From Candidatus Saccharimonadota bacterium (GTDB taxonomy: Bacteria; Patescibacteriota; Saccharimonadia; Saccharimonadales; Saccharimonadaceae): a DNA stretch of 64,000 nt. The notes beneath the pieces were generated by a model that worked only from the letters and a program-made list of their open reading frames with translations, was not told the DNA's origin and did no database searches. Numbering within the stretch: position 1 is the first letter of the stretch; the number at the start of each line of letters is the position of its first letter. Where the stretch lies: NCBI GenBank assembly GCA_017511925.1, contig JAFWHS010000016.1, positions 51,299-115,298 of the forward strand, given 5' to 3'. The translations under genes and the position numbers were made by a program. Positions 9,466-17,328 of this stretch are shown here, piece by piece.

Positions 9466-9496
9466 AATAACCCCGACCTTTACGGCCGAGGTTATT
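9466..9496 (-). terminator. Terminator of the coiled-coil gene
   Basis: Imperfect stem AATAACC...GGTTATT with inner CG and CC/GG pairs, followed on the minus strand by seven T residues. It lies just beyond the 9520 stop. Confidence 0.85.
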
Positions 9497-9519
9497 TAGG
9501 GGGGATTTGAGGCTGGTGG

Positions 9520-10038
9520 TTATCCCAGAAGTCTGTCAAGAATTGCCCTTCTTTCGTCGGACTTCTTCTTATTGTTCTCAATGATTTCCTTTGCATTGAG
9601 AATTTCATCCAGTGCTTTCTGGACATTTTCTCTCTGTTCAGGACTGAGATCCGACAGATCAACCTTTGAGAACACTGGCGGAGCAGCTTTGGCTTCTTTT
9701 ACAGCTTTTTCGGCCGCTTCAAGCTTCTTCTGAAGCTCTTCTGCCGCTTTCTTTGCTGCATCGAGGTCTGCCCTCAATTTCTTCTCAGAAGCTTCCGAAG
9801 CTGAAAGCTTCTTCAAGAGATCCGCCTTTTCGGCAAGAGCCTTTGCTAAGTCCGTCGCGTTGGTCGTGGATTTCTTTTTCTCCTCGTCAAATTTCTTCTG
9901 GAGATTATCGTAATCCTTTACCTTTTGGTCGAACTTTTTCTGCAACTCATCGTTGCCCTTAGGTTCGTCCTTTTTCGGAAGATCTTTCCTCTTTGGAATA
10001 TTGCCGCCTCTTTCACCACTATCGTACTTCTTTCCCAT
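9520..10038 (-). CDS. Small coiled-coil protein, unknown
   Basis: A 172-residue, highly charged protein with no signal peptide. Residues about 30-115 are a continuous Lys/Glu/Ala-rich coiled coil (KKLEAAEKAVKEAKAA), followed by a short helical domain (VDLSDLSPEQRENVQKALDE) and a basic C terminus (KKKSDERRAILDRLLG). The ATG at 10038 is chosen because AGGAGG is 8 nt upstream; a GTG at 10047 overlaps that site. It has its own promoter and terminator. Function unknown; it could be a structural or scaffold protein of the island. Confidence 0.65.
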   Translation of the reverse strand: MGKKYDSGERGGNIPKRKDLPKKDEPKGNDELQKKFDQKVKDYDNLQKKFDEEKKKSTTNATDLAKALAEKADLLKKLSASEASEKKLRADLDAAKKAAEELQKKLEAAEKAVKEAKAAPPVFSKVDLSDLSPEQRENVQKALDEILNAKEIIENNKKKSDERRAILDRLLG

Positions 10039-10102
10039 TAGAAGCACCTCCTAAATATAAATTTGCTGCTGGAATCTTAGAGCCTCCAGCCAACTTAACC
10101 TC

Positions 10103-10131
10103 ATTATAGCACACTCTTCCAAAAATGTCAA
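10103..10131 (-). promoter_or_regulatory. Promoter of the coiled-coil gene
   Basis: Minus-strand TTGACA, 17 bp, TATAAT with TG one base before the -10. The leader of about 60 nt carries a GGCTGGAGG/CCAGC-type hairpin before the AGGAGG site. Confidence 0.8.
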
Positions 10132-10234
10132 TGGTTAAAACATATTATGCCAAAAACACATCCTATATACATTTCTTTAAATTATGTTATAATATCAACA
10201 TTGTACCTTAACATGACCTAAAGGAGGCGATTTA

Positions 10235-11386
10235 ATGATTAAATTTTTTAAGCCAATCATTGAGCAGCGTTTCGACAACGCAAACCCCTATACCAACATT
10301 AGGAAACAAGCTGCCGAGCAAATTTGCGATTTTCTAGAAAATAAACAGGGTGATATGCATGATCCAACAGAACGCCAAGATTTCTACCATGCCTTAGAAC
10401 TATTATTGGAGGATCCCGATTCTGAGAGAATTTTACTCTATCTTCCATTAAGCACTCTAGAAAATGCGCCAAATAGCTTTAAAAAAGCGTATCTTAAAGC
10501 TTGGCATCATCTACTCCATGTTCAAGACGTCCGTGAAAATTTTCATATTGGCGATTGCTTCGAACTTGACGCCCGTCCATCTGATGGATTGGAGCGTGTC
10601 GTAAAATGTGCCCATCTAACCCCATGGCTTATTAAGTATGGCTATCTTGATGCGCAGCAAATCGTCAGCATCCTTGACGAAAATAATTACGACGAAATAC
10701 TTCTCCAAAGCTTCAAAGATACCTGGCGTTTTATAAGCGATCACCACATCTTAAGCACATTGGACTTGATCAAACTTTTAGCGAGAACTAGCCATCTAAG
10801 AATGCGAGTAAAAAAACAACCGCTTTACGTTTCAAAAAAACGCAAGCAATGGTTAGCCGAACTCAACAATGATTCATTTCAGTTATTGACGCCATCAGCA
10901 AAACTCGAAGGCCCATTTTCTGACAATGTCTCTACTTTTGAACCAAAACTAGCCAAAATCGTCACACACCTCAAACCTACAGATATAGTTCTCGTAGGTG
11001 GCTCCAAACTCAAAGGTTACGGAACCACCGATTCAGATCTCGACATCTGGCTCTTGCCTTCTAATCCCGGTAATCCTGATTCTGTGCACGTCTTTTTTAA
11101 CACAATATGGCTCTGCGGTAGAGATGTTAATTTTAGAAAATTATATCACCTGGCAGATAATATTATGTCATCTTATGCTAGTTCTAGCACCAAAAAACGC
11201 GCCATCGAAAGGCTAGAAAGCGATCTTTTGCAATACCGCCTACTACATAAAGGATTTAGAAGATTTTACGGCATCAAAGAATTCGCCACAAATGGATACC
11301 CTGAAATGGATGGCGATTGCCCATTTTACGATGACAAATATCGAAAAATAGCAACTATGCTCTATGCAAAATATGTTTGGCTCTAG
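10235..11386 (+). CDS. Nucleotidyltransferase-fold protein, island gene
   Basis: A 383-residue protein. The C-terminal third has the DNA polymerase-beta-type nucleotidyltransferase signature: LVGGSKLKGYGTTDSDLDIW, i.e. GGS followed by DxD metal-binding aspartates, near residues 254-273. The first 230 residues are mostly alpha-helical with no clear match. Such domains transfer a nucleotide to RNA, antibiotics or proteins, or act as MNT-type antitoxins; the substrate is unknown here. AGGAGG lies 7 nt before the ATG, and TATAAT at 10188-10193 (with TG) gives a leader of about 35 nt. It is convergent with the PurA/VWA operon, from which it is separated by a bidirectional terminator. Confidence 0.7.
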   Translation: MIKFFKPIIEQRFDNANPYTNIRKQAAEQICDFLENKQGDMHDPTERQDFYHALELLLEDPDSERILLYLPLSTLENAPNSFKKAYLKAWHHLLHVQDVRENFHIGDCFELDARPSDGLERVVKCAHLTPWLIKYGYLDAQQIVSILDENNYDEILLQSFKDTWRFISDHHILSTLDLIKLLARTSHLRMRVKKQPLYVSKKRKQWLAELNNDSFQLLTPSAKLEGPFSDNVSTFEPKLAKIVTHLKPTDIVLVGGSKLKGYGTTDSDLDIWLLPSNPGNPDSVHVFFNTIWLCGRDVNFRKLYHLADNIMSSYASSSTKKRAIERLESDLLQYRLLHKGFRRFYGIKEFATNGYPEMDGDCPFYDDKYRKIATMLYAKYVWL

Positions 11387-11395
11387 GTCATGAAA

Positions 11396-11425
11396 AAGGT
11401 CCCCTTTAAAGGGGACCTTATTTTT
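11396..11425. terminator. Bidirectional terminator between convergent genes
   Basis: Perfect 9-bp stem AAGGTCCCC/GGGGACCTT with a TTTAAA loop and T-rich sequence on both strands. It serves the plus gene ending at 11386 and the minus gene ending at 11440. Confidence 0.9.
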
Positions 11426-11439
11426 AAGGTACGCTGATT

Positions 11440-12597
11440 TTACAAGACGTCTTTGCCGGTCAGCCCAGTTATTTTACTGGAATTTTTACCACCAAGCTCA
11501 TTCCAGTTGATTTGAGTGCCAAGCTGCCATAGCGCTACGAAATAATTAACTTCTACATCCGATGTCACTGCGTCATGTTTAGCAAAAGCCAAAACATACT
11601 TCACTAAGTTCTGCTCCAGACGAATATAGTTGCTCGAAACGCTAGCCCCTATTTTCTTCAGCATCATTTCACGATTTTTGACACCAATCATAGCCGGCAA
11701 ACGCGGATCTTCTAATGTATTACGAATATTATTCGCATCATACGCCATCGCCGCCGAAACCTGAATGCCAGTACCACGGAAAACTCTATTGATAGAATCA
11801 ACCAGGGTATCACCTGCATCATGAAGCGAAGCGGTATCCGGCGGAGAGATCATAGCAGCCCCACCGCCAAATCCTCCATTAATCGCAGCTATTAGCATTG
11901 AAGGATCAGCAGAGCTTGCACGCCAAGTCTGATACCAACCATCCAGCGTCTGATAACTTTCAACGATTGCCGGCCAAAGTACATCTTGAATACGGCTAAG
12001 AAATTCTTTACGCCTTCCATCAGTAATAAAAGTACCGTCCAAACCATCAATCGCAGCAAAGATATCACCATAAGCTCTTCTGGTCAAAGATTTGCGCAAA
12101 GCATAAAAAGTCGGGTCAACCTGCTCTTCGGTTTCATCGGCATATTCTTCCATAGCCTTAGAAAGCGCTTCAGGAATTTTATAAAGACCCGCCCGATCGG
12201 CCAAAGCTGCACGTATGGCAGCAATATAAGACGATTCGTCCACCTTTAATACGCCGCCAGCCTTCAGTGCATTTAACCAAGATTCATCGCTCGGAATGGA
12301 AGGCAGAAGTGATTCAAACTGAGTCTGAATTGCACGTGTCTCCGCAGCAGTTGCTGCCGAAGCAGACGTCGACTTCGCCTCATTTTTCATATCAGCTACA
12401 AGCTTACGAGCCTTTGCGAGTTTCATGCCAATAGCTGTTAAATCTGCCACCTCAAGAGAGGCTAAATCATCCAGACTCTCGACACCAAGATCATCCATCA
12501 CCTTAGTGATTACGTTTTCGTCAGCACCATATTCGGCTATTTTAGCACGAACATCATCCTGAACCGGGTTTACAGTTTTCTTTTCTTCTTTACTCAT
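11440..12597 (-). CDS. Helical protein with HhH/SAM-like N terminus, unknown
   Basis: A 385-residue protein, last gene of the kinase-like/VWA/PurA-like operon. Residues about 15-65 (EYGADENVITKVMDDLGVES onwards) look like a small helix-hairpin-helix or SAM-type domain. The remainder is alpha-helical, with a Gly-rich turn (NGGFGGGAAM) near residue 245. No catalytic motif is recognised. AGGAGG is placed correctly before the ATG, and the gene follows the PurA-like gene by 14 bp, so it is co-transcribed. A role as an adaptor or effector of the operon is inference only. Confidence 0.6.
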   Translation of the reverse strand: MSKEEKKTVNPVQDDVRAKIAEYGADENVITKVMDDLGVESLDDLASLEVADLTAIGMKLAKARKLVADMKNEAKSTSASAATAAETRAIQTQFESLLPSIPSDESWLNALKAGGVLKVDESSYIAAIRAALADRAGLYKIPEALSKAMEEYADETEEQVDPTFYALRKSLTRRAYGDIFAAIDGLDGTFITDGRRKEFLSRIQDVLWPAIVESYQTLDGWYQTWRASSADPSMLIAAINGGFGGGAAMISPPDTASLHDAGDTLVDSINRVFRGTGIQVSAAMAYDANNIRNTLEDPRLPAMIGVKNREMMLKKIGASVSSNYIRLEQNLVKYVLAFAKHDAVTSDVEVNYFVALWQLGTQINWNELGGKNSSKITGLTGKDVL

Positions 12598-12611
12598 GGG
12601 TTATTCCTCCT

Positions 12612-13901
12612 TTATAATTTTTTGGAACTGATTTTGTCCAGCTCCGTAGACCCAATTGAGAGCATTTTTAGAGGAATATGAATTTCCTTTTCGAGAATTC
12701 CCCCGACTAGCTCAAAAAGCTCAGATTTTGTAATCGGCTTTTTGATTTCATATTCCCGAATTAAGGGCTTTATTCTGCCTAAAACATCAGCATAATTAAA
12801 GCAAATCGGCCATATTCGGCCAGTTGCCAAAATTTGATCAAACCAAGTTAAGCAAAGCCCATCAAACGGCGTTTCCCGAGCTGCATCAAGTGCATACCTT
12901 AAGAAATTTAAATCTAGCGGTCCAGCACGTACGATGCCTTGCCAGCGATTTTCATCTTTGTGACTACCGGGAAGCATCCGACTTGTAAATTCAGCGTCAT
13001 AGGTTGGCATAGGGCCAGCGCCATGACGAATTTCATAAGCACGGTGTACGGCGAGATTTGAAATATCGCCATTGTACCCTGCATCTCGAAGCATTTCGAA
13101 AGTAAATTCGGGTAAAGTTCTGATAGCACTTACATGAGGCTTAAATCCCATTTCAGCATCCGTCAAAACCCCGTGCGAGCACTCAACAACTGCATTGCCT
13201 TCCAGATTTAAAATTTCGCTCAAATTCTTCAGACGAATTTTTCTCCCTACATTTTCAAAAACATCAACTATATAAGGCAAAAAATCATTGTCATAAAGTA
13301 AATCAAGATTTTCAGCGATTAATTTTATATCAGAAGTACAGCTGTCATCCTTTGAAAAATTTGCATATTTTTCTCTGTAATAATCAAGTTGCCTTTGAAG
13401 CTTCTTTAGGATTTTGTCACGAGATTTTAGCTCATGAGCATAGATAGTAAAATCTTCTCCTAATTCATCCTTCATGCGATAGGCTCTACCAACACCAGTA
13501 CCAATAGTACCCCGTGGATTTTTCCCAAGCTTAAGTTCCTCAAGCCGAGAAGAAATCTTATGTAGCGGCGTGGCACAGATACAAAGTGGATCAACAGAAA
13601 GTAGCGTATAAGGATCATAGATCCCCAGACGTTTTAAAGCCTCCGACTCGTTTTCGAGACCGACTGGCATGATTACCATCTGCTCGGAAAGAAAAGTTGG
13701 TACACCCTCAAACGTCCCGCAACCCCATTGAGAAAAGTTAAAACTATCTCCGTAGGATGTGCATACGCCATGAGAACCTTGCGCCCCACCACGCTTAATG
13801 ATTACCGAAGCATCAATTTTGCACGAAAGTGCATGAACAACCCCGCCCTTACCACCGTCACCGGGTCCAAGGTCGGTTACAACATAAATTTTCTCAAACA
13901 T
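12612..13901 (-). CDS. Divergent adenylosuccinate synthetase-like protein (PurA superfamily)
   Basis: A 429-residue protein, the full length of PurA. The P-loop appears as GPGDGGKGG (Asp15 and Lys18 match PurA Asp13 and Lys16; the following Glu is Gly). GGAQGSHG at 38-45 matches PurA GGHNAGHT, keeping the catalytic His (His44) but with Gln for Asn. RGTIGTGVGRAY matches TTGRGIGPAY, GAGPMPT matches GxGPFPT, and RWQGIVRAGPLDLNFLRYAL matches RPRRCGWFDLVALRYA. PurA makes adenylosuccinate from IMP, Asp and GTP. The altered loops and its place in a VWA/kinase-like operon suggest another nucleotide or ligation substrate; this is inference. A GTG at 13907 is an alternative start, but GGGGA spacing favours the ATG at 13901. 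Confidence 0.75.
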   Translation of the reverse strand: MFEKIYVVTDLGPGDGGKGGVVHALSCKIDASVIIKRGGAQGSHGVCTSYGDSFNFSQWGCGTFEGVPTFLSEQMVIMPVGLENESEALKRLGIYDPYTLLSVDPLCICATPLHKISSRLEELKLGKNPRGTIGTGVGRAYRMKDELGEDFTIYAHELKSRDKILKKLQRQLDYYREKYANFSKDDSCTSDIKLIAENLDLLYDNDFLPYIVDVFENVGRKIRLKNLSEILNLEGNAVVECSHGVLTDAEMGFKPHVSAIRTLPEFTFEMLRDAGYNGDISNLAVHRAYEIRHGAGPMPTYDAEFTSRMLPGSHKDENRWQGIVRAGPLDLNFLRYALDAARETPFDGLCLTWFDQILATGRIWPICFNYADVLGRIKPLIREYEIKKPITKSELFELVGGILEKEIHIPLKMLSIGSTELDKISSKKL

Positions 13902-13949
13902 TAGCACATCCCCTTATCTTGTAAAACCAAATTGTTAAAAACCTTGACT

Positions 13950-15038
13950 CTACAGATATTCAATCTCTTCCGAAGCCACGATAGGCTCACCCAACATTTC
14001 AGCCTCCGGATTGCAATCAGATGGCTGAATTGGCCAGAGATCACTTTTCTTAGCAAAAATGTCACCTGCCTTAGGTACCGGGTAGGGAAGTTTATGTCTC
14101 AGCTCAGCTTGTGCACCAAGTTTGATTTTAGATAGTTGTTTTATTAGGCTTGGTCTTAATCCTTTAACTTCAGTGATATCAATTGTCCCTTCAGTCAGGC
14201 CAATAATCGTAGAAATTACAGCCGGCAGATTTTCAGTGAAATCGATACATATTACAGAATCCTCACCACATAGTTCACGCCAATCTTCATACTCATCACC
14301 ACCAATATCATTCAACAATAAGATAAATTGATGCGTCTTTTTCTTCAGATCTTTGATCACCTTTTTTATATTTGGGATATGATGTTCCATATTTTTTAGC
14401 TCATTTTCAAAAATCTCTTTACCAAAAATACGTTTTATCTGTTCTTTCGTAATAGACCTATGACAAATAGAATCAGTCACTATGAAATGATATCCTTTAA
14501 GACCAATATGGTTGGTGTAAGCATCTGTAAGATATGCACGTGCAAACATTGCGTATTGCGGATCTTCCGGATAGTCTCCACCAGCTCTTTGTGGTGCCAT
14601 CTCTTTAAGATAGTTTACGATCTTAGGCGCTTCCATCTCAAACTGCGGACGACAAATTACAAAATCATCATCACAATCCCCAAATATGCCAAGACAAAGT
14701 TGCGGATCATATCCAGGCAAAACCTTTGCTACTGCTTCGTAGAGCTCAGGCAAAACTGCCATCTCCGTATCGACTTCTCCCCCCATCGAACCGGTAGTAT
14801 CGCAACTCACTTCGATATCCATCGGACATCCTACAGTTGCGATCCATTTCTTTTGATGAGGGTTTAGTCTAATTTTGGAATAGCGCATCGGTTTTACTCC
14901 CGGATCGACAATTTCATTTAGTCTACCCGTATCCCTAGCGCGCTGCTCCGCTCTCCTCGTTACGCCACTATCACTCTCCACTTCGTATTCACGACGTGCA
15001 GCGCGGTAGCTTTCTACCGAAAAAGTTTCTCTTCCCAT
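13950..15038 (-). CDS. VWA-domain protein with MIDAS motif
   Basis: A 362-residue cytoplasmic protein. The von Willebrand A domain starts near residue 73 (PMDIEVSCDTTGSMGGEVD): DTTGSM at 80-85 is the metal-ion-dependent adhesion site, and further MIDAS-type Asp/Thr residues lie in QRAGGDYPED and HFIVTDS. The N-terminal 70 residues are basic; the C-terminal part is a separate helical/linker region with a PYPVPKAGD segment. GGAGG is 7-8 nt before the ATG. It follows the kinase-like gene with only 2 bp between, so the two are coupled. VWA proteins paired with kinase-like partners are known from TerY-type stress/conflict modules; whether this is related is inference. Confidence 0.8.
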   Translation of the reverse strand: MGRETFSVESYRAARREYEVESDSGVTRRAEQRARDTGRLNEIVDPGVKPMRYSKIRLNPHQKKWIATVGCPMDIEVSCDTTGSMGGEVDTEMAVLPELYEAVAKVLPGYDPQLCLGIFGDCDDDFVICRPQFEMEAPKIVNYLKEMAPQRAGGDYPEDPQYAMFARAYLTDAYTNHIGLKGYHFIVTDSICHRSITKEQIKRIFGKEIFENELKNMEHHIPNIKKVIKDLKKKTHQFILLLNDIGGDEYEDWRELCGEDSVICIDFTENLPAVISTIIGLTEGTIDITEVKGLRPSLIKQLSKIKLGAQAELRHKLPYPVPKAGDIFAKKSDLWPIQPSDCNPEAEMLGEPIVASEEIEYL

Positions 15039-15040
15039 TT

Positions 15041-15838
15041 TTATTCCTCCCTTATAACATTCCAGTAGCTGGTACCACGTTCGCGATAGACAAAGGGATA
15101 ATACTGTATCCCCCAAAGCTCCTCCACGAGTCTATAAAACTCTTTGTGAGCTCTCTCGCACGTGTCGCGTCCAACCTCTGAAAAATCTTTGAGCAAATTT
15201 AAATATTTTTGCTCTTCCTCACGATCTCCAATAGCAACCCAGTCCAAGATAAATTTAGTAATCGCTTTCACAAAATCCATAGCCATTACGTCATTTATTT
15301 TTCCTGAGAAATTATAGTAGATCAAACGATGTTCCTTCGGCCCGATTAAATAATCGCCGGACGAAAAAATCGGGTATTCGACGACCGGGCAATCCATCGA
15401 TGCCGCCAACAACTCAAAAAAGCTATAAAACTTAAAAAAACGTCCCAAAATCCAAATACTAGTCCAAGTATCGATTTCGGTTTCACTAGATAGCTTAGTA
15501 AGAGGAGTTAGCTTGTCGATCTCAATGTCTGGCATTGACAGAACATTAATGCGACGATCATCTTGTGTCGGCTCCATAAAAGATGCCTGCAGATCAGCAA
15601 AAAGCCAATCATAATGGGAGTTTTCTTTACCCTGCTTCTCTTCAAGCTTAAAAATCTCATCTTTAAAAGCGCACATTTCATTGAATTTACTGGCTTCTTC
15701 TGCAAGAATATGCCCATCATCAAATGTCTTTGCAACCTTTAAGATTACAGATTGCTTAGCGTCCGTAGAACCAAGATAAATACGAAGCTTCGAAGTTTCG
15801 CCAATAAGCTTTCCAACTTCGATATTCCTCACTCTCAA
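15041..15838 (-). CDS. Degenerate protein-kinase-like protein
   Basis: About 265 residues. The N-lobe looks like a kinase: glycine-loop-like VGKLIGETSKLRIYLG, a beta-3 strand SVILKVAK with Lys34, and a helix with EEASKF. Around residue 170 GDYLIGPKEHRLIYYNFSG resembles the catalytic-loop/DFG region, but the HRD-type Asp is not evident and DFG reads NFS, so catalysis may be lost. First gene of a four-gene operon with VWA, PurA-like and helical proteins. The start is uncertain: a TTG at 15838 has AAAGGAAG 8 nt upstream, while other starts (TTG 15859, GTG 15832) are possible. It could instead belong to an aminoglycoside-phosphotransferase-like group. Confidence 0.55.
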   Translation of the reverse strand: MRVRNIEVGKLIGETSKLRIYLGSTDAKQSVILKVAKTFDDGHILAEEASKFNEMCAFKDEIFKLEEKQGKENSHYDWLFADLQASFMEPTQDDRRINVLSMPDIEIDKLTPLTKLSSETEIDTWTSIWILGRFFKFYSFFELLAASMDCPVVEYPIFSSGDYLIGPKEHRLIYYNFSGKINDVMAMDFVKAITKFILDWVAIGDREEEQKYLNLLKDFSEVGRDTCERAHKEFYRLVEELWGIQYYPFVYRERGTSYWNVIREE

Positions 15839-15918
15839 ACAAATCACTTCCTTTCTCAAAATGTAAAATCAAGATATAAAATAACTAAGCTCCATTTTTA
15901 AGGTGGAGCATCCCTTAT

Positions 15919-15947
15919 ATTTTAACACAACAGAGATAAGCAGTCAA
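15919..15947 (-). promoter_or_regulatory. Promoter of kinase-like/VWA/PurA-like operon
   Basis: Minus-strand TTGACT, 17 bp, TAAAAT with TG before the -10. The leader of about 75 nt has a GCTCCA/TGGAGC hairpin (about 15889-15910). Confidence 0.75.
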
Positions 15948-15964
15948 CTTTTACAGATACATAC

Positions 15965-15993
15965 TTGACGAAACATAAAAAGTATGCTACAAT
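15965..15993 (+). promoter_or_regulatory. Promoter of the C-tract gene, divergent from the operon
   Basis: TTGACG, 17 bp, TACAAT with TG before the -10. It lies back to back with the operon promoter (-35 boxes 17 bp apart), so the two units could be co-regulated. Confidence 0.75.
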
Positions 15994-16050
15994 TAAAAAA
16001 GAGACTACCCTGCCTAGTCTTGAATTTTTTACAATTAGGAGGAATTAGTT

Positions 16051-16768
16051 ATGAAAGAAAAGAATTTTTCAAAGGCAGAAGTTATCGAGGCTATTTTAGC
16101 CAACAACACAAGTCGTGTAGTGGAGATGTTGGAGGAGTTTGATCTTCCTAAAGATGACACCCCCCCCCCATTTCACTTCTGGGCAAAAAGAGCTCGTATC
16201 TGCGATGCTAAGTTTTGCCTCAATTAAATCTTGGCACGACGATCTGGCCGAAGATTTAGCCCACGAACTCATCGAACGTACAGCTACGACGGTGCATGTG
16301 TTTGACCTCTTGAGGCTTGTAGTTACTGGTGCAGAAATCAAAATCACCGAAAGTGATTACACCAAGATTCCAAACGAGCTCCGCGTGGCTTTACTTAAAA
16401 ATGATTATAAGCCAAAGCTGGCCGAAATCATCGAGAAGTTAGACGAAGATGTTTTCAAGATTTTAATCGCTTACATTGTTAGCGGCGATGAAGTCGAAAC
16501 GCTTAGCATCAATTTCAGCCTTCCGATCGTGCGCTATCTCTACGCACACGAAATCATACCAAATGATCTGCTGCTCGCCTTTATGGCTATTAGCTTGCGC
16601 GATACGTCTGCAAGCGATGCGGCTATCGAGATCATTGGTGGCTTTAATGACTTTCTTGAATCGATCTTTGGCGGCGATGATGACGATGACGATGATCAGG
16701 ATGAACGCCCTAGCGGCAGTTGTCATGGGGGATGTGGTAATTGCCACGGGCGTCATTCTGACGAATAA
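16051..16768 (+). CDS. Helical protein interrupted at a C10 tract (phase-variable or frameshifted)
   Basis: AGGAGG precedes the ATG at 16051. The reading frame enters a run of ten C residues (16160-16169) and then stops at about 16228, while the other frame stays open from there to 16768. With nine C residues the two parts join into one 238-residue protein. That product has helical repeats (TTVHVFDLLRLVVTG, LRVALLKNDYKPKLAEII), an acidic run (GGDDDDDDDQDE) and a Cys/His tail (GSCHGGCGNCHGRH) that could bind metal. Family unknown. It is divergent from the kinase-like/VWA/PurA-like operon. It could be slipped-strand ON/OFF switching, a recent mutation or an assembly error. Confidence 0.65.
16160..16169 (+). 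repeat. C10 homopolymer tract inside a coding region
   Basis: Ten consecutive C residues in an AT-rich genome, at about codon 37 of the gene starting at 16051. Nine or twelve would restore the frame; ten leaves it OFF. Confidence 0.85.
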
Positions 16769-16789
16769 CTATTACCCCCTATTTGTGCT

Positions 16790-16815
16790 GCCCCCTCTCA
16801 CGAGGGGGCTTTTCC
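16790..16815 (+). terminator. Terminator after the C-tract gene
   Basis: Perfect 8-bp stem GCCCCCTC/GAGGGGGC with a TCAC loop, followed by TTTT. Confidence 0.9.
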
Positions 16816-16820
16816 TTGCA

Positions 16821-16846
16821 TAAAAAAATAACCACAAGTGGTTATT
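16821..16846 (-). terminator. Terminator after tRNA-Gly
   Basis: Minus-strand stem AATAACCAC/GTGGTTATT followed by a T-run, beginning directly after the encoded CCA of tRNA-Gly. Confidence 0.9.
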
Positions 16847-16921
16847 TGGTGCGGGTAGAGAGAATCGAACTCTCATCTCAAGTTTGGAAAACTTGCATAC
16901 TAACCACTGTACTATACCCGC
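16847..16921 (-). tRNA. tRNA-Gly (UCC)
   Basis: Cloverleaf with acceptor GCGGGTA/TACCCGC, anticodon stem CAAGT/ACTTG, loop TTTCCAA with anticodon TCC, discriminator A and encoded CCA. It lies 9 nt after tRNA-His on the same strand; a TATAAT sits between them. Confidence 0.93.
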
Positions 16922-16930
16922 AAATTATAC

Positions 16931-17008
16931 TGGGGTGGGATATCGGGATCGAACCGACGACCTTCTGGACCACAATCAGACGCTCTAACCATCTGAGCTA
17001 ATCCCACC
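16931..17008 (-). tRNA. tRNA-His (GUG)
   Basis: Acceptor GTGGGAT/ATCCCAC with the histidine-specific extra G-1 facing C73, anticodon GTG in loop TTGTGGT, and encoded CCA. The last anticodon-stem pair (31-39) is A-C. Confidence 0.93.
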
Positions 17009-17034
17009 AAATACTCCCCCGTACCAATATTATA

Positions 17035-17319
17035 TCATCTTTTCCCTTGATTACCAAGACTTTTTACCGGCGGTTGATTTTTTACTGGTGGCTCATAAGT
17101 CCTCGCCTTCGGGCCACTCATCATCGCCTGACTCACTACTCTAGCGTCGTTATACTTACGAATTATTTGCCGATTATTCTCGATTTTTCGCCTATCAGCA
17201 AAACTCTCCGTTGACGCCGCCCCTATATTTCCACCATTCTGCGCCTTACCGTAAGCCGAAGAGTGAAAAATATCTTCTTTCTTTTCACGACTTACATATT
17301 TGATAAACGGATTTTGCAT
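17035..17319 (-). CDS. Small hydrophilic protein, unknown
   Basis: A 94-residue basic protein without membrane segments. The C-terminal tail is Pro/Lys-rich with a repeated PPVK (PPVKNQPPVKSLG). The ATG follows the stop of the preceding gene by 9 bp, and AGGGA overlaps that stop, so it is the third gene of a tpiA-17329-17035 operon. Function unknown. Only the consistent operon position and ribosome site support it as real. Confidence 0.55.
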   Translation of the reverse strand: MQNPFIKYVSREKKEDIFHSSAYGKAQNGGNIGAASTESFADRRKIENNRQIIRKYNDARVVSQAMMSGPKARTYEPPVKNQPPVKSLGNQGKR

Positions 17320-17328
17320 ATCAATTCC

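Noticed and set aside
12612..13901. PurA-like protein read as a phage-type PurZ (diaminopurine pathway)
   Set aside because: The catalytic Asp in the P-loop (GDGGKG) is kept, whereas PurZ proteins have replaced it; no phage genes or Z-DNA partners are nearby.
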